Assembly (NCBI RefSeq): GCF_036287215.1
Contig: NZ_CP142860.1
Location: 2,232,001 to 2,296,000 of the forward strand
Source of the DNA: Caproiciproducens sp. CPB-2
Lineage (GTDB): Bacteria; Bacillota; Clostridia; Oscillospirales; Acutalibacteraceae
DNA length: 64,000 nucleotides
Reading direction: 5' to 3'
Position numbers and translations under genes: made by a program. Of this stretch, positions 54,830 through 63,860 are shown piece by piece (the stretch's first letter is position 1; every line of letters starts with the position of its first letter). Below the pieces are notes generated by a model. It saw only the letters and a list, made by a program, of their open reading frames with translations. It was not told where the DNA came from and did no database searches.

Positions 54830-55007
54830 TTTTCTACCGCCTCAGCAATCAAAAAATTCAGTTCAAAACTGATAAAATTTTACTTCTTTACTTTCATTCC
54901 ATGTCTCTTTTATACACAATATTATTATATTTCAAATCTTATAATCTGTCAATGTTATCTATATTTCTGCAAAAACCTTCTTTTTTCAAATTTCAGCCTG
55001 TAATCAG

Positions 55008-55052
55008 AAAAAAAGCGCCCCGAAAAGGCTTGAAAAGCCACTCGGAACGCTT
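55008..55052 (-). terminator. Terminator of the copA-csoR operon
   Basis: AAGCGTTCCGAG...CGGGGCGCTT hairpin with inner GGCTT/AAGCC pairing and seven T following on the minus strand, about 50 bases past the csoR stop. The 272-base gap to the chemoreceptor gene holds nothing else I recognise. Confidence 0.8.
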
Positions 55053-55101
55053 GTATTCTGCGGCCCTTTTCCGCCGGACATTTATGCGGCAGCTACGGGC
55101 G

Positions 55102-55365
55102 TTATTTTGAAAGCTTATCCATGACAGCCAGTATCTCGTCTATCTTTTCTTCGGCGTCTCCCTGTTCAAACGCTTCCTTGACACAGCAGCCAAGGTGCGC
55201 GTGGATAATTTCAATGTTGGCTTTTTTCAGGATTGCCTGCGTGGCCATCAGCTGGTTGGAGATGTCGATGCAGTAGCGGTCCTCTTCCACCATTTTCAAA
55301 AGTCCGTCAAGCTGTCCCCGTGCGGTTTTCAGCAACCGGGTCACCTTTTCTTTGTCTGCTTTCAT
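55102..55365 (-). CDS. csoR: CsoR-type copper-sensing repressor
   Basis: An 87-residue all-helical repressor of the CsoR/RcnR family. The Cu(I) ligands appear as Cys32 (YCIDISNQL), His57 and Cys61 (HAHLGCCV), with the same 25- and 4-residue spacing as known CsoR proteins. Copper binding releases it from DNA. It lies 19 bases downstream of copA on the same strand, so it probably regulates its own operon through the GC-rich palindrome before copA. Confidence 0.94.
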   Translation of the reverse strand: MKADKEKVTRLLKTARGQLDGLLKMVEEDRYCIDISNQLMATQAILKKANIEIIHAHLGCCVKEAFEQGDAEEKIDEILAVMDKLSK

Positions 55366-55384
55366 GGCAGCCCTCCGTGTAAAA

Positions 55385-57982
55385 TTATTTGCCGAACAGG
55401 CCCTTCTTTTCCTCTACGGAAACCACCTCATAGCCGGCTTCCTGCACGGCGTTTTTCAGCGCTTCGTTGGAAACCTCCGTTTTCAGCGAAACCGTGGCGT
55501 TGTTCTTTTTCAGATCCACTTTTGCTTCCACGCCGCCAATGGCGTTCAGCGCCTTTTCGACCCTGGCCTTGCAGTGTTCGCAGCTCATGCCGTTAATGGT
55601 AATGACTTTTTTCATTTCAGAAAGATCTCCTTCCGCTTCTGTTTTGATCGGGTTTTCGATTTCGTTCTGTCTTTGCCCCGCAGAGATTCTGCGCGGTTTA
55701 AACAGCTTTAGCCGCAGCGCGTTGGAAACAACGCACACGGAGCTCAGGCTCATAGCCGCCGCGCCGAACATCGGATTCAGCTTCCAGCCCAGCAGGGAGA
55801 AAAACACGCCGGCCGCAAGCGGGATGCCGATGCTGTTGTAAAAGAAAGCCCAGAACAGGTTTTCCTTGATGTTGCGGATGACGGCCTTGCTCAGCTGCAC
55901 CGCGGTCACGGCGTCGAGCAAATCGCTTTTCATCAGCACAATGTCCGCCGATTCAATGGCGATATCCGTTCCCGCCCCGATGGCGATCCCGACGTCGGCT
56001 CTTGCGAGCGCGGGTGCGTCATTGATGCCGTCGCCGACCATCGCGACCTTTTTGCCGCCTTCCTGAATCCTGCGGACCTCGCTTTCCTTGTCCTGCGGCA
56101 TGACTTCCGCCACAACGCGGTCAATATGAAGCTGGCGGCGGATCGCTTCAGCTGTTCTTTTATTATCGCCCGTCAGCATGACTACGTCAATACCCATTGC
56201 CTTAAATTCTTCAATTGCCTGACGGCTGGTCGGCTTTACAACGTCCGCCACCGCGATGACGCCCAGCAGATTCTGCCCCTGCGCAAAATACAGCGGCGTT
56301 TTTCCGTCCTCCGCCAGCGCGTCGCAGGCACTTTGCAGGGAGGAGATATCCACCTTTCTGCTTTCCATCATCGCGCGGTTTCCGGCAAAATACTGTTTGC
56401 CGTCCAGCACCGCGGCAACGCCCTGGCCGGAAACGGAGTCAAACTGATCGACCGCTTTGATCTCCAGCCCCAGTTCGGACGCCCTTTCCACAATGGCGTC
56501 CGCAAGAGGATGCTCCGAGGGCTTTTCCATGGAAGCAGCAACTGTAAGCAGCTCCTGCTCCGCGGCCAGTCCGGTGATCAGGATATCCGTCACCTTCGGC
56601 TTGCCTTCCGTAATGGTTCCGGTCTTATCCAGAACCACCGTATTCACGGTATGCGCCGTTTCCAGAGCCTCCGCGGATTTAATCAGGATGCCGTTGGAAG
56701 CGCCTTTGCCCGTACCGACCATAATGGCGACGGGAGTCGCCAGCCCCAGCGCGCACGGGCAGGAAATAACCAGCACCGCGATGCCGATGGAGAGGGCGAA
56801 TTCAAACGACTGGCCGGCGATCAGCCACGCGGCCGCCGAAACAATGGCAATGCAGATTACGACCGGAACAAAGATGCCGCTGATCTTATCCGCAAGCTTT
56901 GCGATCGGCGCCTTGGAGGAGCTTGCTTCCTCCACCAGATCGATGATCTGTGCCAGTGTCGTGTCGTCACCGACCTTCTGCGCCTCAAACTTGAAATATC
57001 CGGTTTTGTTAATGGTTGCGGCAATGACCTTATCGCCGGCATGCTTTTCCACAGGAATGCTCTCGCCGGTCAGCGCGGACTGGTCGACGGAGGAAGAGCC
57101 CTCCACGATGATTCCGTCCACCGGGATACTCTGGCCCGGGCGGACCGGCAGGATATCGCCGACAACGACCTCTTCCACCGGAATTTCAACCTCGGCGCCG
57201 CCGCGGATCACCACCGCGGTTTTCGGTGCCAGATCCATCAGCTTGGTAATCGCTTCCGAGGTTTTTCCCTTTGACCTGGCCTCCAGATATTTTCCGAGCG
57301 TAATCAGCGCCAGAATGGTTCCCGCCGATTCAAAATAGAGGTCCATCAGAAAATGGTCCGCCGTCTCCATATCGCCGTGTCCCAGCGCATAACCGATTTT
57401 GAAAATGGCGAAGATTCCATACACGATCGCCGCCGTGGAACCGATGGCGATCAGGGAGTCCATGTTGGGCGCGCGTTTTGCCAGCGTTTTGAATCCGACC
57501 TGAAAATATTTGCGATTGACATAGGCGATCGGCAAAAGCAGCAGGAACTGCGCAAACGCGAACACCACGCCGTTTTCCGGACCGTGGAAGGTCGCTTTGA
57601 TCCATTCCGGCACCGGCAGGCCGATCCATTCCTTCAGCATATGATGCATGGCAAGATACAACAGAGGAATCAAAAATGTAAAAGAAACAATCAAGCGCGT
57701 TTTCATCGACTGCAGTTCTTTCTGGACCGGGCTCTCCTGCGGCTGGCTTTTCGCGTTTGCATTCGCCTTACGGGAATATACGGAAGCGCCGTACCCCGCG
57801 TTTTCCACCGCCCGGATCACCTCAGCGTCATTGGCAACCGTATCGTCGTAGTCCACCGTCATGCTGTTTGAAAGCAGATTGACGTTAACGGAGTTCACTC
57901 CGTTCAGCTTCCGGACGCTTTTTTCCACATTGGCCGAGCAAGCCGAACAGGTCATGCCCGTTACATTGAATTTTTTATTCAT
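55385..57982 (-). CDS. copA: Copper-exporting P1B-type ATPase with N- and C-terminal metal-binding domains
   Basis: An 865-residue copper pump. An N-terminal HMA domain carries [13 protein letters not shown] (Cys12, Cys15). The ATPase core has the transmembrane CPC motif ([15 protein letters not shown]), the phosphorylated Asp in [14 protein letters not shown], the HP motif [10 protein letters not shown] and [10 protein letters not shown]. Behind about residue 790 is a second HMA ([20 protein letters not shown]), normally a separate CopZ chaperone, here fused through a charged linker. GAGGTGAAG precedes the ATG. Exports Cu(I) from the cytoplasm; regulated by CsoR. Confidence 0.95.
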   Translation of the reverse strand: MNKKFNVTGMTCSACSANVEKSVRKLNGVNSVNVNLLSNSMTVDYDDTVANDAEVIRAVENAGYGASVYSRKANANAKSQPQESPVQKELQSMKTRLIVSFTFLIPLLYLAMHHMLKEWIGLPVPEWIKATFHGPENGVVFAFAQFLLLLPIAYVNRKYFQVGFKTLAKRAPNMDSLIAIGSTAAIVYGIFAIFKIGYALGHGDMETADHFLMDLYFESAGTILALITLGKYLEARSKGKTSEAITKLMDLAPKTAVVIRGGAEVEIPVEEVVVGDILPVRPGQSIPVDGIIVEGSSSVDQSALTGESIPVEKHAGDKVIAATINKTGYFKFEAQKVGDDTTLAQIIDLVEEASSSKAPIAKLADKISGIFVPVVICIAIVSAAAWLIAGQSFEFALSIGIAVLVISCPCALGLATPVAIMVGTGKGASNGILIKSAEALETAHTVNTVVLDKTGTITEGKPKVTDILITGLAAEQELLTVAASMEKPSEHPLADAIVERASELGLEIKAVDQFDSVSGQGVAAVLDGKQYFAGNRAMMESRKVDISSLQSACDALAEDGKTPLYFAQGQNLLGVIAVADVVKPTSRQAIEEFKAMGIDVVMLTGDNKRTAEAIRRQLHIDRVVAEVMPQDKESEVRRIQEGGKKVAMVGDGINDAPALARADVGIAIGAGTDIAIESADIVLMKSDLLDAVTAVQLSKAVIRNIKENLFWAFFYNSIGIPLAAGVFFSLLGWKLNPMFGAAAMSLSSVCVVSNALRLKLFKPRRISAGQRQNEIENPIKTEAEGDLSEMKKVITINGMSCEHCKARVEKALNAIGGVEAKVDLKKNNATVSLKTEVSNEALKNAVQEAGYEVVSVEEKKGLFGK

Positions 57983-57997
57983 CGCTTCACCTCACTC

Positions 57998-58048
57998 CAC
58001 CCCTGGGGGGTGTATTAATACTATAAACATATTTTTAGTTTTTGTCAA
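57998..58048 (-). promoter_or_regulatory. copA promoter with CsoR operator
   Basis: Minus strand: TTGACA (58043-58048), 17-base spacer, TATAGT (58020-58025), followed at 57998-58012 by CACCCCCCAGGGGTG, a GC palindrome of the CsoR type placed at the transcription start. The remainder of this 317-base gap contains the TrkA upstream repeats. Confidence 0.82.
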
Positions 58049-58220
58049 TAGGCAAAAAATAATTCTGTTTCCTCTTTTACGAAAATAATGGTATATACCG
58101 CAAAACAGCTTCTGCGCTTATTTCTGCGAATAACGGGCAAAGATCCTGCCCGCCCGTGCTGCGTTATCTCGGAAGCGGACACCGCCGTTCTGCAAATGGG
58201 GACCGAACCCTTTTACGGAA

Positions 58221-58248
58221 TCTTAACGTCTTTCCGCCATTCTTAACG
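58221..58248 (+). promoter_or_regulatory. Tandem TCTTAACG repeats upstream of the TrkA-like genes
   Basis: TCTTAACG occurs at 58221-58228 and 58241-58248, one 20-base period, like tandem sites of an OmpR/PhoB-class regulator. Regulator unknown. Confidence 0.35.
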
Positions 58249-58299
58249 CCACGATAATATCCGTTGTGCTAAGATAAGCAACAGAAAGAGGGAATCTTC

Positions 58300-58746
58300 A
58301 TGCGATTGTTTGACAGCAAAAAAGACGGGACGATTCTCATAATCGGCTGCGGACGCCTGGGCAATTCCCTGGCGTGCGCTATGTCCAGTAAGGAATGGGA
58401 CGTCACCGTAATTGACCCTGATGAGACTGCACTCAAAAGGCTGCCTTCCTCCTACAGCGGTTCCGTCCTTCTGGGGGACGGTACAGACAGCGATATTCTG
58501 GAATCTGCGGGAATACGAAAGGCCGATGCTTTGGTGGCGGCGACCGATGATGATGCCACTAATATTATGATTGCTCAGATTGCCGACTGTCACTACCCTG
58601 TAAAAAATATTCTTGCGTACATCAATGACATATCAAAAGCGATTTCCTGTTCTGAAATGAATATTACCGTGCTCTGTCCCGCCGCTCTTTCTGTTTACGA
58701 AGCTCAGCGGGTGTTACTTCATGATAAGGAAGCGAAAACCCTATGA
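58300..58746 (+). CDS. TrkA/KtrA-like NAD-binding potassium regulator, first half protein
   Basis: A 148-residue RCK N domain: GxGxxG in TILIIGCGRLGNSLACAM, Asp in VTVIDPDETALKRL, and GDGTDSDILESAGIRKADAL. It lacks the RCK C domain present in normal TrkA/KtrA (about 220 residues). Its last 4 bases overlap the next gene, which has a related fold, so the two may assemble as a hetero-complex gating a potassium channel. No TrkH/KtrB membrane gene is in the window. GAGGGAATC precedes the ATG. Confidence 0.85.
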   Translation: MRLFDSKKDGTILIIGCGRLGNSLACAMSSKEWDVTVIDPDETALKRLPSSYSGSVLLGDGTDSDILESAGIRKADALVAATDDDATNIMIAQIADCHYPVKNILAYINDISKAISCSEMNITVLCPAALSVYEAQRVLLHDKEAKTL

Positions 58747-59183
58747 ATGTATTATTGGTGGGCGAACAAACGAAAACCCGCTTTCTGACAGGAGCACTGA
58801 AAGCACACGGACATCGCGTAAAAGTGATCGGCAAAGACTTCTGCTGGTGTAAAAAACTTACGGATGAATACGAAGTGGAAACCGTCTGCGGTGATGGAAC
58901 CGATCCCGCCATACTAAAAGCAGCAGCGGCGGATAAAATGGATTTGATTGTAGCGCTCAGCAGTAAGGATGCGTTTAACCTGCTTGTCTGTGAAATAGCG
59001 AAAAAATATTTTCACACCCAGAAAACATTTGCCGTCGTAAACGACCCGAAAAACCAGGTGCTCTTTAAGGAACTCGGCGTAGATAAATGCGTTAGCATTA
59101 CCCGGTTTCTGGAAGATCTGATCGAACAAGAAGAAACAGCGGATGAAACTGCGGCAATTCTATCCGGCTACGGAAAGGAATAA
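58743..59183 (+). CDS. TrkA-like second half protein with degenerate nucleotide site
   Basis: A 146-residue paralogue. VCGDGTDPAILKAAAADKMD and LIVALSSKDAFNLLVCEIA match the RCK fold, but the glycine-rich loop is lost (LLVGEQTKTRFLTG instead of GxGxxG). That pattern suggests a regulatory partner with altered or no NAD binding. Its ATG overlaps the previous stop (ATGA), ensuring equal synthesis. An extended C-terminal tail is acidic. Followed by a terminator. Confidence 0.8.
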   Translation: MNVLLVGEQTKTRFLTGALKAHGHRVKVIGKDFCWCKKLTDEYEVETVCGDGTDPAILKAAAADKMDLIVALSSKDAFNLLVCEIAKKYFHTQKTFAVVNDPKNQVLFKELGVDKCVSITRFLEDLIEQEETADETAAILSGYGKE

Positions 59184-59242
59184 AACACCATACCATTCGG
59201 AACAGGAGGCCGTTACAAAACAGTCTTACCGAAAACATTATA

Positions 59243-59297
59243 CAAAAAATGCACCTTGAACAGACTTTGCAAAAGTCGATTCAGGGTGCATTTCTTT
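59243..59297 (+). terminator. Terminator after the TrkA-like genes
   Basis: AAATGCACCTTGAA / TTCAGGGTGCATTT stem with inner CAGACTTT/AAAGTC pairing, then TTCTTTCTG. The 283-base gap to the next gene shows nothing else except an AT-rich promoter-like region. Confidence 0.75.
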
Positions 59298-59466
59298 CTG
59301 AGACCGTATGCCTGGTTTCGGGACCCTTTATGGTTTACACAAAGATCATATCTGGTATTGCAAAAAAATATAAACAATCCATAAGGATTGATTTTTCAAA
59401 AGATGAACGTTGCAAATTTATGGTGTTGTGGTAAACTAAGTAAAAATGAATATTATTTAGGAGTAC

Positions 59467-60795
59467 TTGCAAATGCCCAAAATCGGAATGCGAATCATCA
59501 AATCCTCTGTGGCGGTTTTCCTTTGCTTCGCAATCTATCTTCTCCGCGGCGACGGAATTCCGTTTTATTCCGCAATAGCGTCCATTCTGTGCATGCAGCC
59601 GTATGTCTCCAACAGCCGGAAGGTCGCCTTTAACCGCATCATCGGCACCTTGATCGGCGGGACCGCCGGCATGCTTGTCATGATGGCGGAAAAGAGCTTT
59701 ATCCCGCCGAATGTGCCGGTGCTGAAATATCTGCTGATTTCCGCCGTAATCATCCCGCTCATTTATATTACCGTACTTGCCAAAAAGACCTCCGCTTCCT
59801 ATATTACCTGTGTTGTCTTTATGAGCATTACCGTTTCTCACGGCCAGGATGCGAGTCCTTATTTTTTCGCGCTGAACAGAATTTTAGACACGCTGATCGG
59901 CATCTTCGTGTCGCTGGGCGTGAACGCGTTTCATCTTCCCCGCAGAAAGAACGGCAATCTGCTGTTCGTAAGCGACCTGGACGGCACACTGACCAACTCC
60001 GACGGGCAGATCGGCAATTTCACCCGTTTCAAGCTGAACCAGCTCCTGCAAAGGGGCGCTATGATCACGGTGGCGAGCAAACGTTCGTCCTCTTCCATGG
60101 AGCCGATCCTGAAAGGAATCTCTTTTTCGCTTCCGGTGATTGCCATGAACGGCGCGGCGCTGTATGATATCAGGAAAAAGACCTATCTTTACAGCAAAAA
60201 TATCCCTTACGCGACAGCGAAGGAAGTGCTGGGGGTATTTGACAAATACGGGCTGAACTGCTTTGTGCACACGATCATCAACGATATCCTTCATATTTAT
60301 TACGGTGATTTTACCAATGCGGCGGAGGAGCGCTTTTACCACGAACAGAAGCTGCGGCCCTTAAAAAATTATATCTGCAACCCGCTGCCCGAAAACCGCG
60401 ACGTGGTCTATATCATGGCGGTTGACCGGCTGGAAACCATCCGGAAGCTGCGCGAAGAAATTCTGAGCCTGAGCTGCGCCGGGCAAATCAGCGCGGTCTA
60501 TTACCCCGACCGGAACAACGAAGGCCACTATTTTCTGGAAATCTACAGCGTGGAAGCCTCCAAGGAAAATGCCGTACTGGAACTGAAAAGGCGGTACGGG
60601 ATGGAAAAGGTCGCCGCTTTTGGCGACGACGAGAGCGACGCGGGCATGATCGCAGCGGCGGACTACGGCTATGCGGTCGCCAACGCGACGGCCGGCCTGA
60701 AGGAAGCGGCGCCGCAGATCATCGGCAGTCAGGACAGCGACGCAGTTGTCAGGACCATAGAAAAGCTGTTCCATGCAAAACTCTTCCTAATATAA
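59467..60795 (+). CDS. FUSC/aromatic-acid exporter-like membrane domain fused to a HAD-IIB phosphatase
   Basis: A 442-residue two-part protein. Residues 1-155 form about six helices in the FUSC/DUF939 (ArAE) pattern: SVAVFLCFAIYLLRGDGIPF and FNRIIGTLIGGTAGMLVMMA. From 162 a Cof-type HAD phosphatase follows: DLDGTLTNSDGQ (Asp168, Asp170), an altered motif II (VASKRSSSS in place of ATGR), the capping region, and VAAFGDDESDAGMIAAADYG as motif IV. Joining a transporter-like half to a cytoplasmic phosphatase is unusual. Substrate unknown; a sugar phosphate or phospho-conjugated metabolite would fit HAD-IIB. Confidence 0.85.
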   Translation: MQMPKIGMRIIKSSVAVFLCFAIYLLRGDGIPFYSAIASILCMQPYVSNSRKVAFNRIIGTLIGGTAGMLVMMAEKSFIPPNVPVLKYLLISAVIIPLIYITVLAKKTSASYITCVVFMSITVSHGQDASPYFFALNRILDTLIGIFVSLGVNAFHLPRRKNGNLLFVSDLDGTLTNSDGQIGNFTRFKLNQLLQRGAMITVASKRSSSSMEPILKGISFSLPVIAMNGAALYDIRKKTYLYSKNIPYATAKEVLGVFDKYGLNCFVHTIINDILHIYYGDFTNAAEERFYHEQKLRPLKNYICNPLPENRDVVYIMAVDRLETIRKLREEILSLSCAGQISAVYYPDRNNEGHYFLEIYSVEASKENAVLELKRRYGMEKVAAFGDDESDAGMIAAADYGYAVANATAGLKEAAPQIIGSQDSDAVVRTIEKLFHAKLFLI

Positions 60796-60891
60796 TCTCT
60801 CTGCGGAAAGGACGCTTGAATTGAATCATTTCTACACCACCAAATTGGCCCGCGCAAAGACCTCTCTGACAAAGATCGGGGTGGATTTCTG

Positions 60892-61815
60892 ATGCTTACT
60901 TCCTTTTTGACCATTTTTGAGAAGGTCATGATTCTGTTTATTATGATCCTCATCGGCTATCTCTGCGGGAGGACCGGGATGATTACGAAGCGCGGCGCGC
61001 AGCAGATTACTTCCATTCTGATGTACGTTGTAACGCCGTGCCTGATTATCGCCTCGCTGCAGAGCATCATCGGACAGATCGGCATCAAAGAGCTGATTTC
61101 CGCCGTATTCTGGTCGGCTTTTGCCATGGGTCTGGCGATTCTCGCCAGTATGCTCTTTTTCCGGAAAAATCCCGATCACCAGAAAAAAATTCTGCGTTTC
61201 GCAGCCGCCTACTCCAACAGCGGATTTATGGGGATTCCGCTTGTGGAAGCCGTCTTCGGCAGCACGGGAGTCGCCTACGCTTCCATGTACAATGCCGTGT
61301 TCAGTTTTTTTATGTGGACGCACGGTTATGCCAGCGTCAGCAGCAAACGCGCCCCGGGATTGAGGCAGATCGCCACCAATCCGGGAATTCTCGGGCTGGC
61401 GGTTGCCTTTCCGCTTTTTGCGTTCTCCGTCAGGCTGCCGGAAATTCTGGAATCCCCGATCGACTCTCTGGCCTCGATAAACACGCCGCTCGCCATGATC
61501 GTGGTGGGAGTTTACATTTCCGGAATCAACCTGAAGGAGCTGTTTACGGACCGCGGCCTTTACCTGCTTTCCGCTTTGAGGCTGGTCCTGCTCCCGGGCC
61601 TGACCCTTGTGCTGATGCTCCCGTTCAGCATTGACAAAATCGTGGCCTCCACCGTTTTACTGCTCTGCGCCGCTCCGTCGGCTACCGCCACCGCGATGTT
61701 TGCAGTCCAGTTCGGCGGGGACGCAAAGCTCGCCTCCAAGGCCGTGGCGCTGACGACCCTGTTTTCCGTGGCGACAATGCCTTTTTTCTGCGTTCTGGCA
61801 AAGCAGCTGTTCTGA
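60892..61815 (+). CDS. AEC-family transporter (auxin efflux carrier-like)
   Basis: A 307-residue membrane protein with about ten helices in two inverted halves. Typical marks are MILIGYLCGRTGMITKRGAQ, CLIIASLQSI, YSNSGFMGIPLVEAVFGSTG and LCAAPSATATAMFAVQFGGD. The family transports small organic anions such as malate or lactate, or amino acids. It is a stand-alone gene; a small non-coding gap (96 bases) separates it from the FUSC-HAD gene. Direction and substrate cannot be judged. Confidence 0.88.
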   Translation: MLTSFLTIFEKVMILFIMILIGYLCGRTGMITKRGAQQITSILMYVVTPCLIIASLQSIIGQIGIKELISAVFWSAFAMGLAILASMLFFRKNPDHQKKILRFAAAYSNSGFMGIPLVEAVFGSTGVAYASMYNAVFSFFMWTHGYASVSSKRAPGLRQIATNPGILGLAVAFPLFAFSVRLPEILESPIDSLASINTPLAMIVVGVYISGINLKELFTDRGLYLLSALRLVLLPGLTLVLMLPFSIDKIVASTVLLLCAAPSATATAMFAVQFGGDAKLASKAVALTTLFSVATMPFFCVLAKQLF

Positions 61816-61951
61816 AAACCCCGTTTTACATAACAATGAGAACTGTCGACATAAAAATATTTTTTTGAGGGGATGTTGCTTTAACGCTCTAACAAGGTGC
61901 AAAATGCATAAAACAGCCCAATCTGATGCATGATTTTTCAAGAAACAGCCA

Positions 61952-61980
61952 TTGACATTTCCCTATAATCATATTATAAT
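61952..61980 (+). promoter_or_regulatory. Strong promoter of the amino-acid ABC importer
   Basis: TTGACA (61952-61957), 17-base spacer, TATAAT (61975-61980): consensus sigma-A promoter, leader about 135 bases. No T-box or riboswitch fold was evident in that leader. The rest of the 307-base gap (61816-62122) has no gene. Confidence 0.85.
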
Positions 61981-62122
61981 TTGCAATAATTCAGCAGGTT
62001 TAACAGATAAAGCGGTGTTTTTTTGCAGTCTTCATTCATCTTTCCTGCATATCAATCTGCTTCACTCAGGATTTCACCGGCGGTTTGCCGGTATTGCTTT
62101 TTTTAACGGAAGGGGTATTATT

Positions 62123-63010
62123 ATGAAAAAGACAAAAAGGATTTTATCCGCCGTGCTCTGTGCGGCGATGGCAATCAGCCTGTTTTCTTTGGCGGGCTGT
62201 TCCAAAAGCGAGGCACAGTCCGCCGCTCCCGCCGCATCCGGCGCGGGAAGCACCGCTTCAAAAAAGGTGCTCAAGGTCGGCATGGAGTGCGCGTTTGCCC
62301 CGTACAACTGGACGCAGGCGGATGATTCCAACGGTGCGGTCCCGATTTCCAACAGCAGCGGCGAGTATGCCAACGGCTACGACGTTATGATGGCCAGGAA
62401 GATTGCCGACGCAATCGGATACGACCTGCAAATCGTCAAAACCGAATGGGACGGTCTTGCCCCCGGCGTATCCTCCGGCAAGCTGGACGCGGCGATCGCG
62501 GGCATGAGCATTACCAAGGAGCGTCTGCAGACCGTCGATTTCACGGATGTTTACTACAAAGCCTCCATTTACGCTCTTGTAAAGTCCGACAGCAAATACG
62601 CTTCCGCCAAGGGTGTGGCCGACCTGAAGGGCGCTTCCTGCACTTCCCAGCAAAACACCATCTGGTACGATATGCTCAACCAGATCCCGGACGCGAAAAT
62701 CCATCCGGCCATGAAGAATGTTCCCGCGCTGATCGTGGCCCTGACCTCCGGCAAGACCGAGGTTTTTGTGACGGACAAGCCGACGGCCATGGCCGCCACC
62801 TCTACGAATAAAGATCTTGTCATGCTCGACTTTTCCACCGGCGGAGACGATTTCAAGGCGTCTGACGAAGACGTCAACCTCGGCATTGCGGTTTCGAAAT
62901 CCGCCGCGGACTTAAAAGAAACCATCAATAAAGCCCTCGCTGAAATCAGTGAAGCCGACCGCGACAAAATCATGCAGGACGCGATTTCAAAGCAGCCGAT
63001 GGCTCAATAA
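62123..63010 (+). CDS. Amino-acid ABC importer, substrate-binding lipoprotein
   Basis: A 295-residue family-3 solute-binding protein. The signal peptide ends ISLFSLAGCSKSEAQ (lipidated Cys about 25) and an Ala/Ser linker precedes the binding domain: VGMECAFAPYNWTQADDSNG, GYDVMMARKIADAIGYDLQI, and GKLDAAIAGMSITKERLQTV. These are standard polar amino-acid-binding residues. The frame opens earlier, but GGAAGGGG before the ATG at 62123 is clear. It is first in an operon with a permease and an ATPase. Exact amino acid not resolved; the fold covers His, Arg, Cys and Gln binders. Confidence 0.93.
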   Translation: MKKTKRILSAVLCAAMAISLFSLAGCSKSEAQSAAPAASGAGSTASKKVLKVGMECAFAPYNWTQADDSNGAVPISNSSGEYANGYDVMMARKIADAIGYDLQIVKTEWDGLAPGVSSGKLDAAIAGMSITKERLQTVDFTDVYYKASIYALVKSDSKYASAKGVADLKGASCTSQQNTIWYDMLNQIPDAKIHPAMKNVPALIVALTSGKTEVFVTDKPTAMAATSTNKDLVMLDFSTGGDDFKASDEDVNLGIAVSKSAADLKETINKALAEISEADRDKIMQDAISKQPMAQ

Positions 63011-63047
63011 CGATTGACTGCGTTCAGGCAGGAAGTGAGTGTAATCT

Positions 63048-63860
63048 ATGAATCTCCCCAACGAAACCGATTTTTTCGGTTGGGTACTGTATCTGCTCGA
63101 CAAATACGGAATGATTTTTCTGCGCGGAGCGGGCGTAACGCTGATGCTGGCGCTGGTCGGCACCCTGATCGGATGTTTGATCGGCCTTCTGGTCGGCGTA
63201 TTGAGGACCTTGCCCTACAACAAAAAAGCCAATCCGGTCATCAAAATCCTGTATAAGGTCCTGCAGTTTATTTTAGCAGTATACATAGAAGTCTTTCGCG
63301 GGACCCCGATGATCGTTCAGGCCATGGTGCTCTACTATGGCTCCAAGCAGATGTTCGGCGTGGATATGAGCGCGATGTTCGCCGGGTTTTTCATCGTATC
63401 CATCAACACCGGGGCCTACATGGCGGAAACCGTACGCGGCGGCATCGACTCCATCGACGTGGGTCAGACGGAGGCCGCAAAGGCGATCGGCATGACGCAC
63501 TGGCAGACCATGGTAAGCGTCATTATGCCGCAGACCCTGCGCAACATCCTTCCGCAGATCGGCAACAATCTGATTATCAACATCAAAGATACCTCCGTAT
63601 TGAACATCATTTCTGTCACGGAGCTGTTCTTCTCCGGAAACTCCGCCGCCGGCGCCTACTTCCGGTATTTTGAAGTATTCTTTATCATCTGCGTGATCTA
63701 TTTTATCATGACCTTTACCTGTTCGCGCCTGCTGCGCTGGATGGAGCGCAAGATCGACGGCTCCGGCTATTACTCTCTGGTAGAGACCGATATGATGGCC
63801 GACCCCTGCGGCCACAATCCTGTTAAGAAGCACGGAGGCAATCAAATATGGAAGAAGTAA
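63048..63860 (+). CDS. Amino-acid ABC importer, permease
   Basis: A 270-residue HisM/GlnP-type permease with about five helices. GAGVTLMLALVGTLIGCLIG is the first family motif, then EVFRGTPMIVQAMVLYYGSK and the EAA docking loop EAAKAIGMTHWQTMVSVIMP. It starts with GGAAGTGAG at good spacing and overlaps the ATPase gene by 13 bases. Partner of the lipoprotein before it. No unusual feature. Confidence 0.93.
   Translation: MNLPNETDFFGWVLYLLDKYGMIFLRGAGVTLMLALVGTLIGCLIGLLVGVLRTLPYNKKANPVIKILYKVLQFILAVYIEVFRGTPMIVQAMVLYYGSKQMFGVDMSAMFAGFFIVSINTGAYMAETVRGGIDSIDVGQTEAAKAIGMTHWQTMVSVIMPQTLRNILPQIGNNLIINIKDTSVLNIISVTELFFSGNSAAGAYFRYFEVFFIICVIYFIMTFTCSRLLRWMERKIDGSGYYSLVETDMMADPCGHNPVKKHGGNQIWKK

Noticed and set aside
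57998-58012. Rho-independent terminator suggested by the GC-rich palindrome before copA
   Set aside because: No loop or T tract; its sequence and position downstream of a -10 element fit a CsoR operator.
58088-58234. 48-codon open frame starting MVYTAKQLLR
   Set aside because: No ribosome binding site and it runs through the repeat region upstream of the TrkA-like gene.
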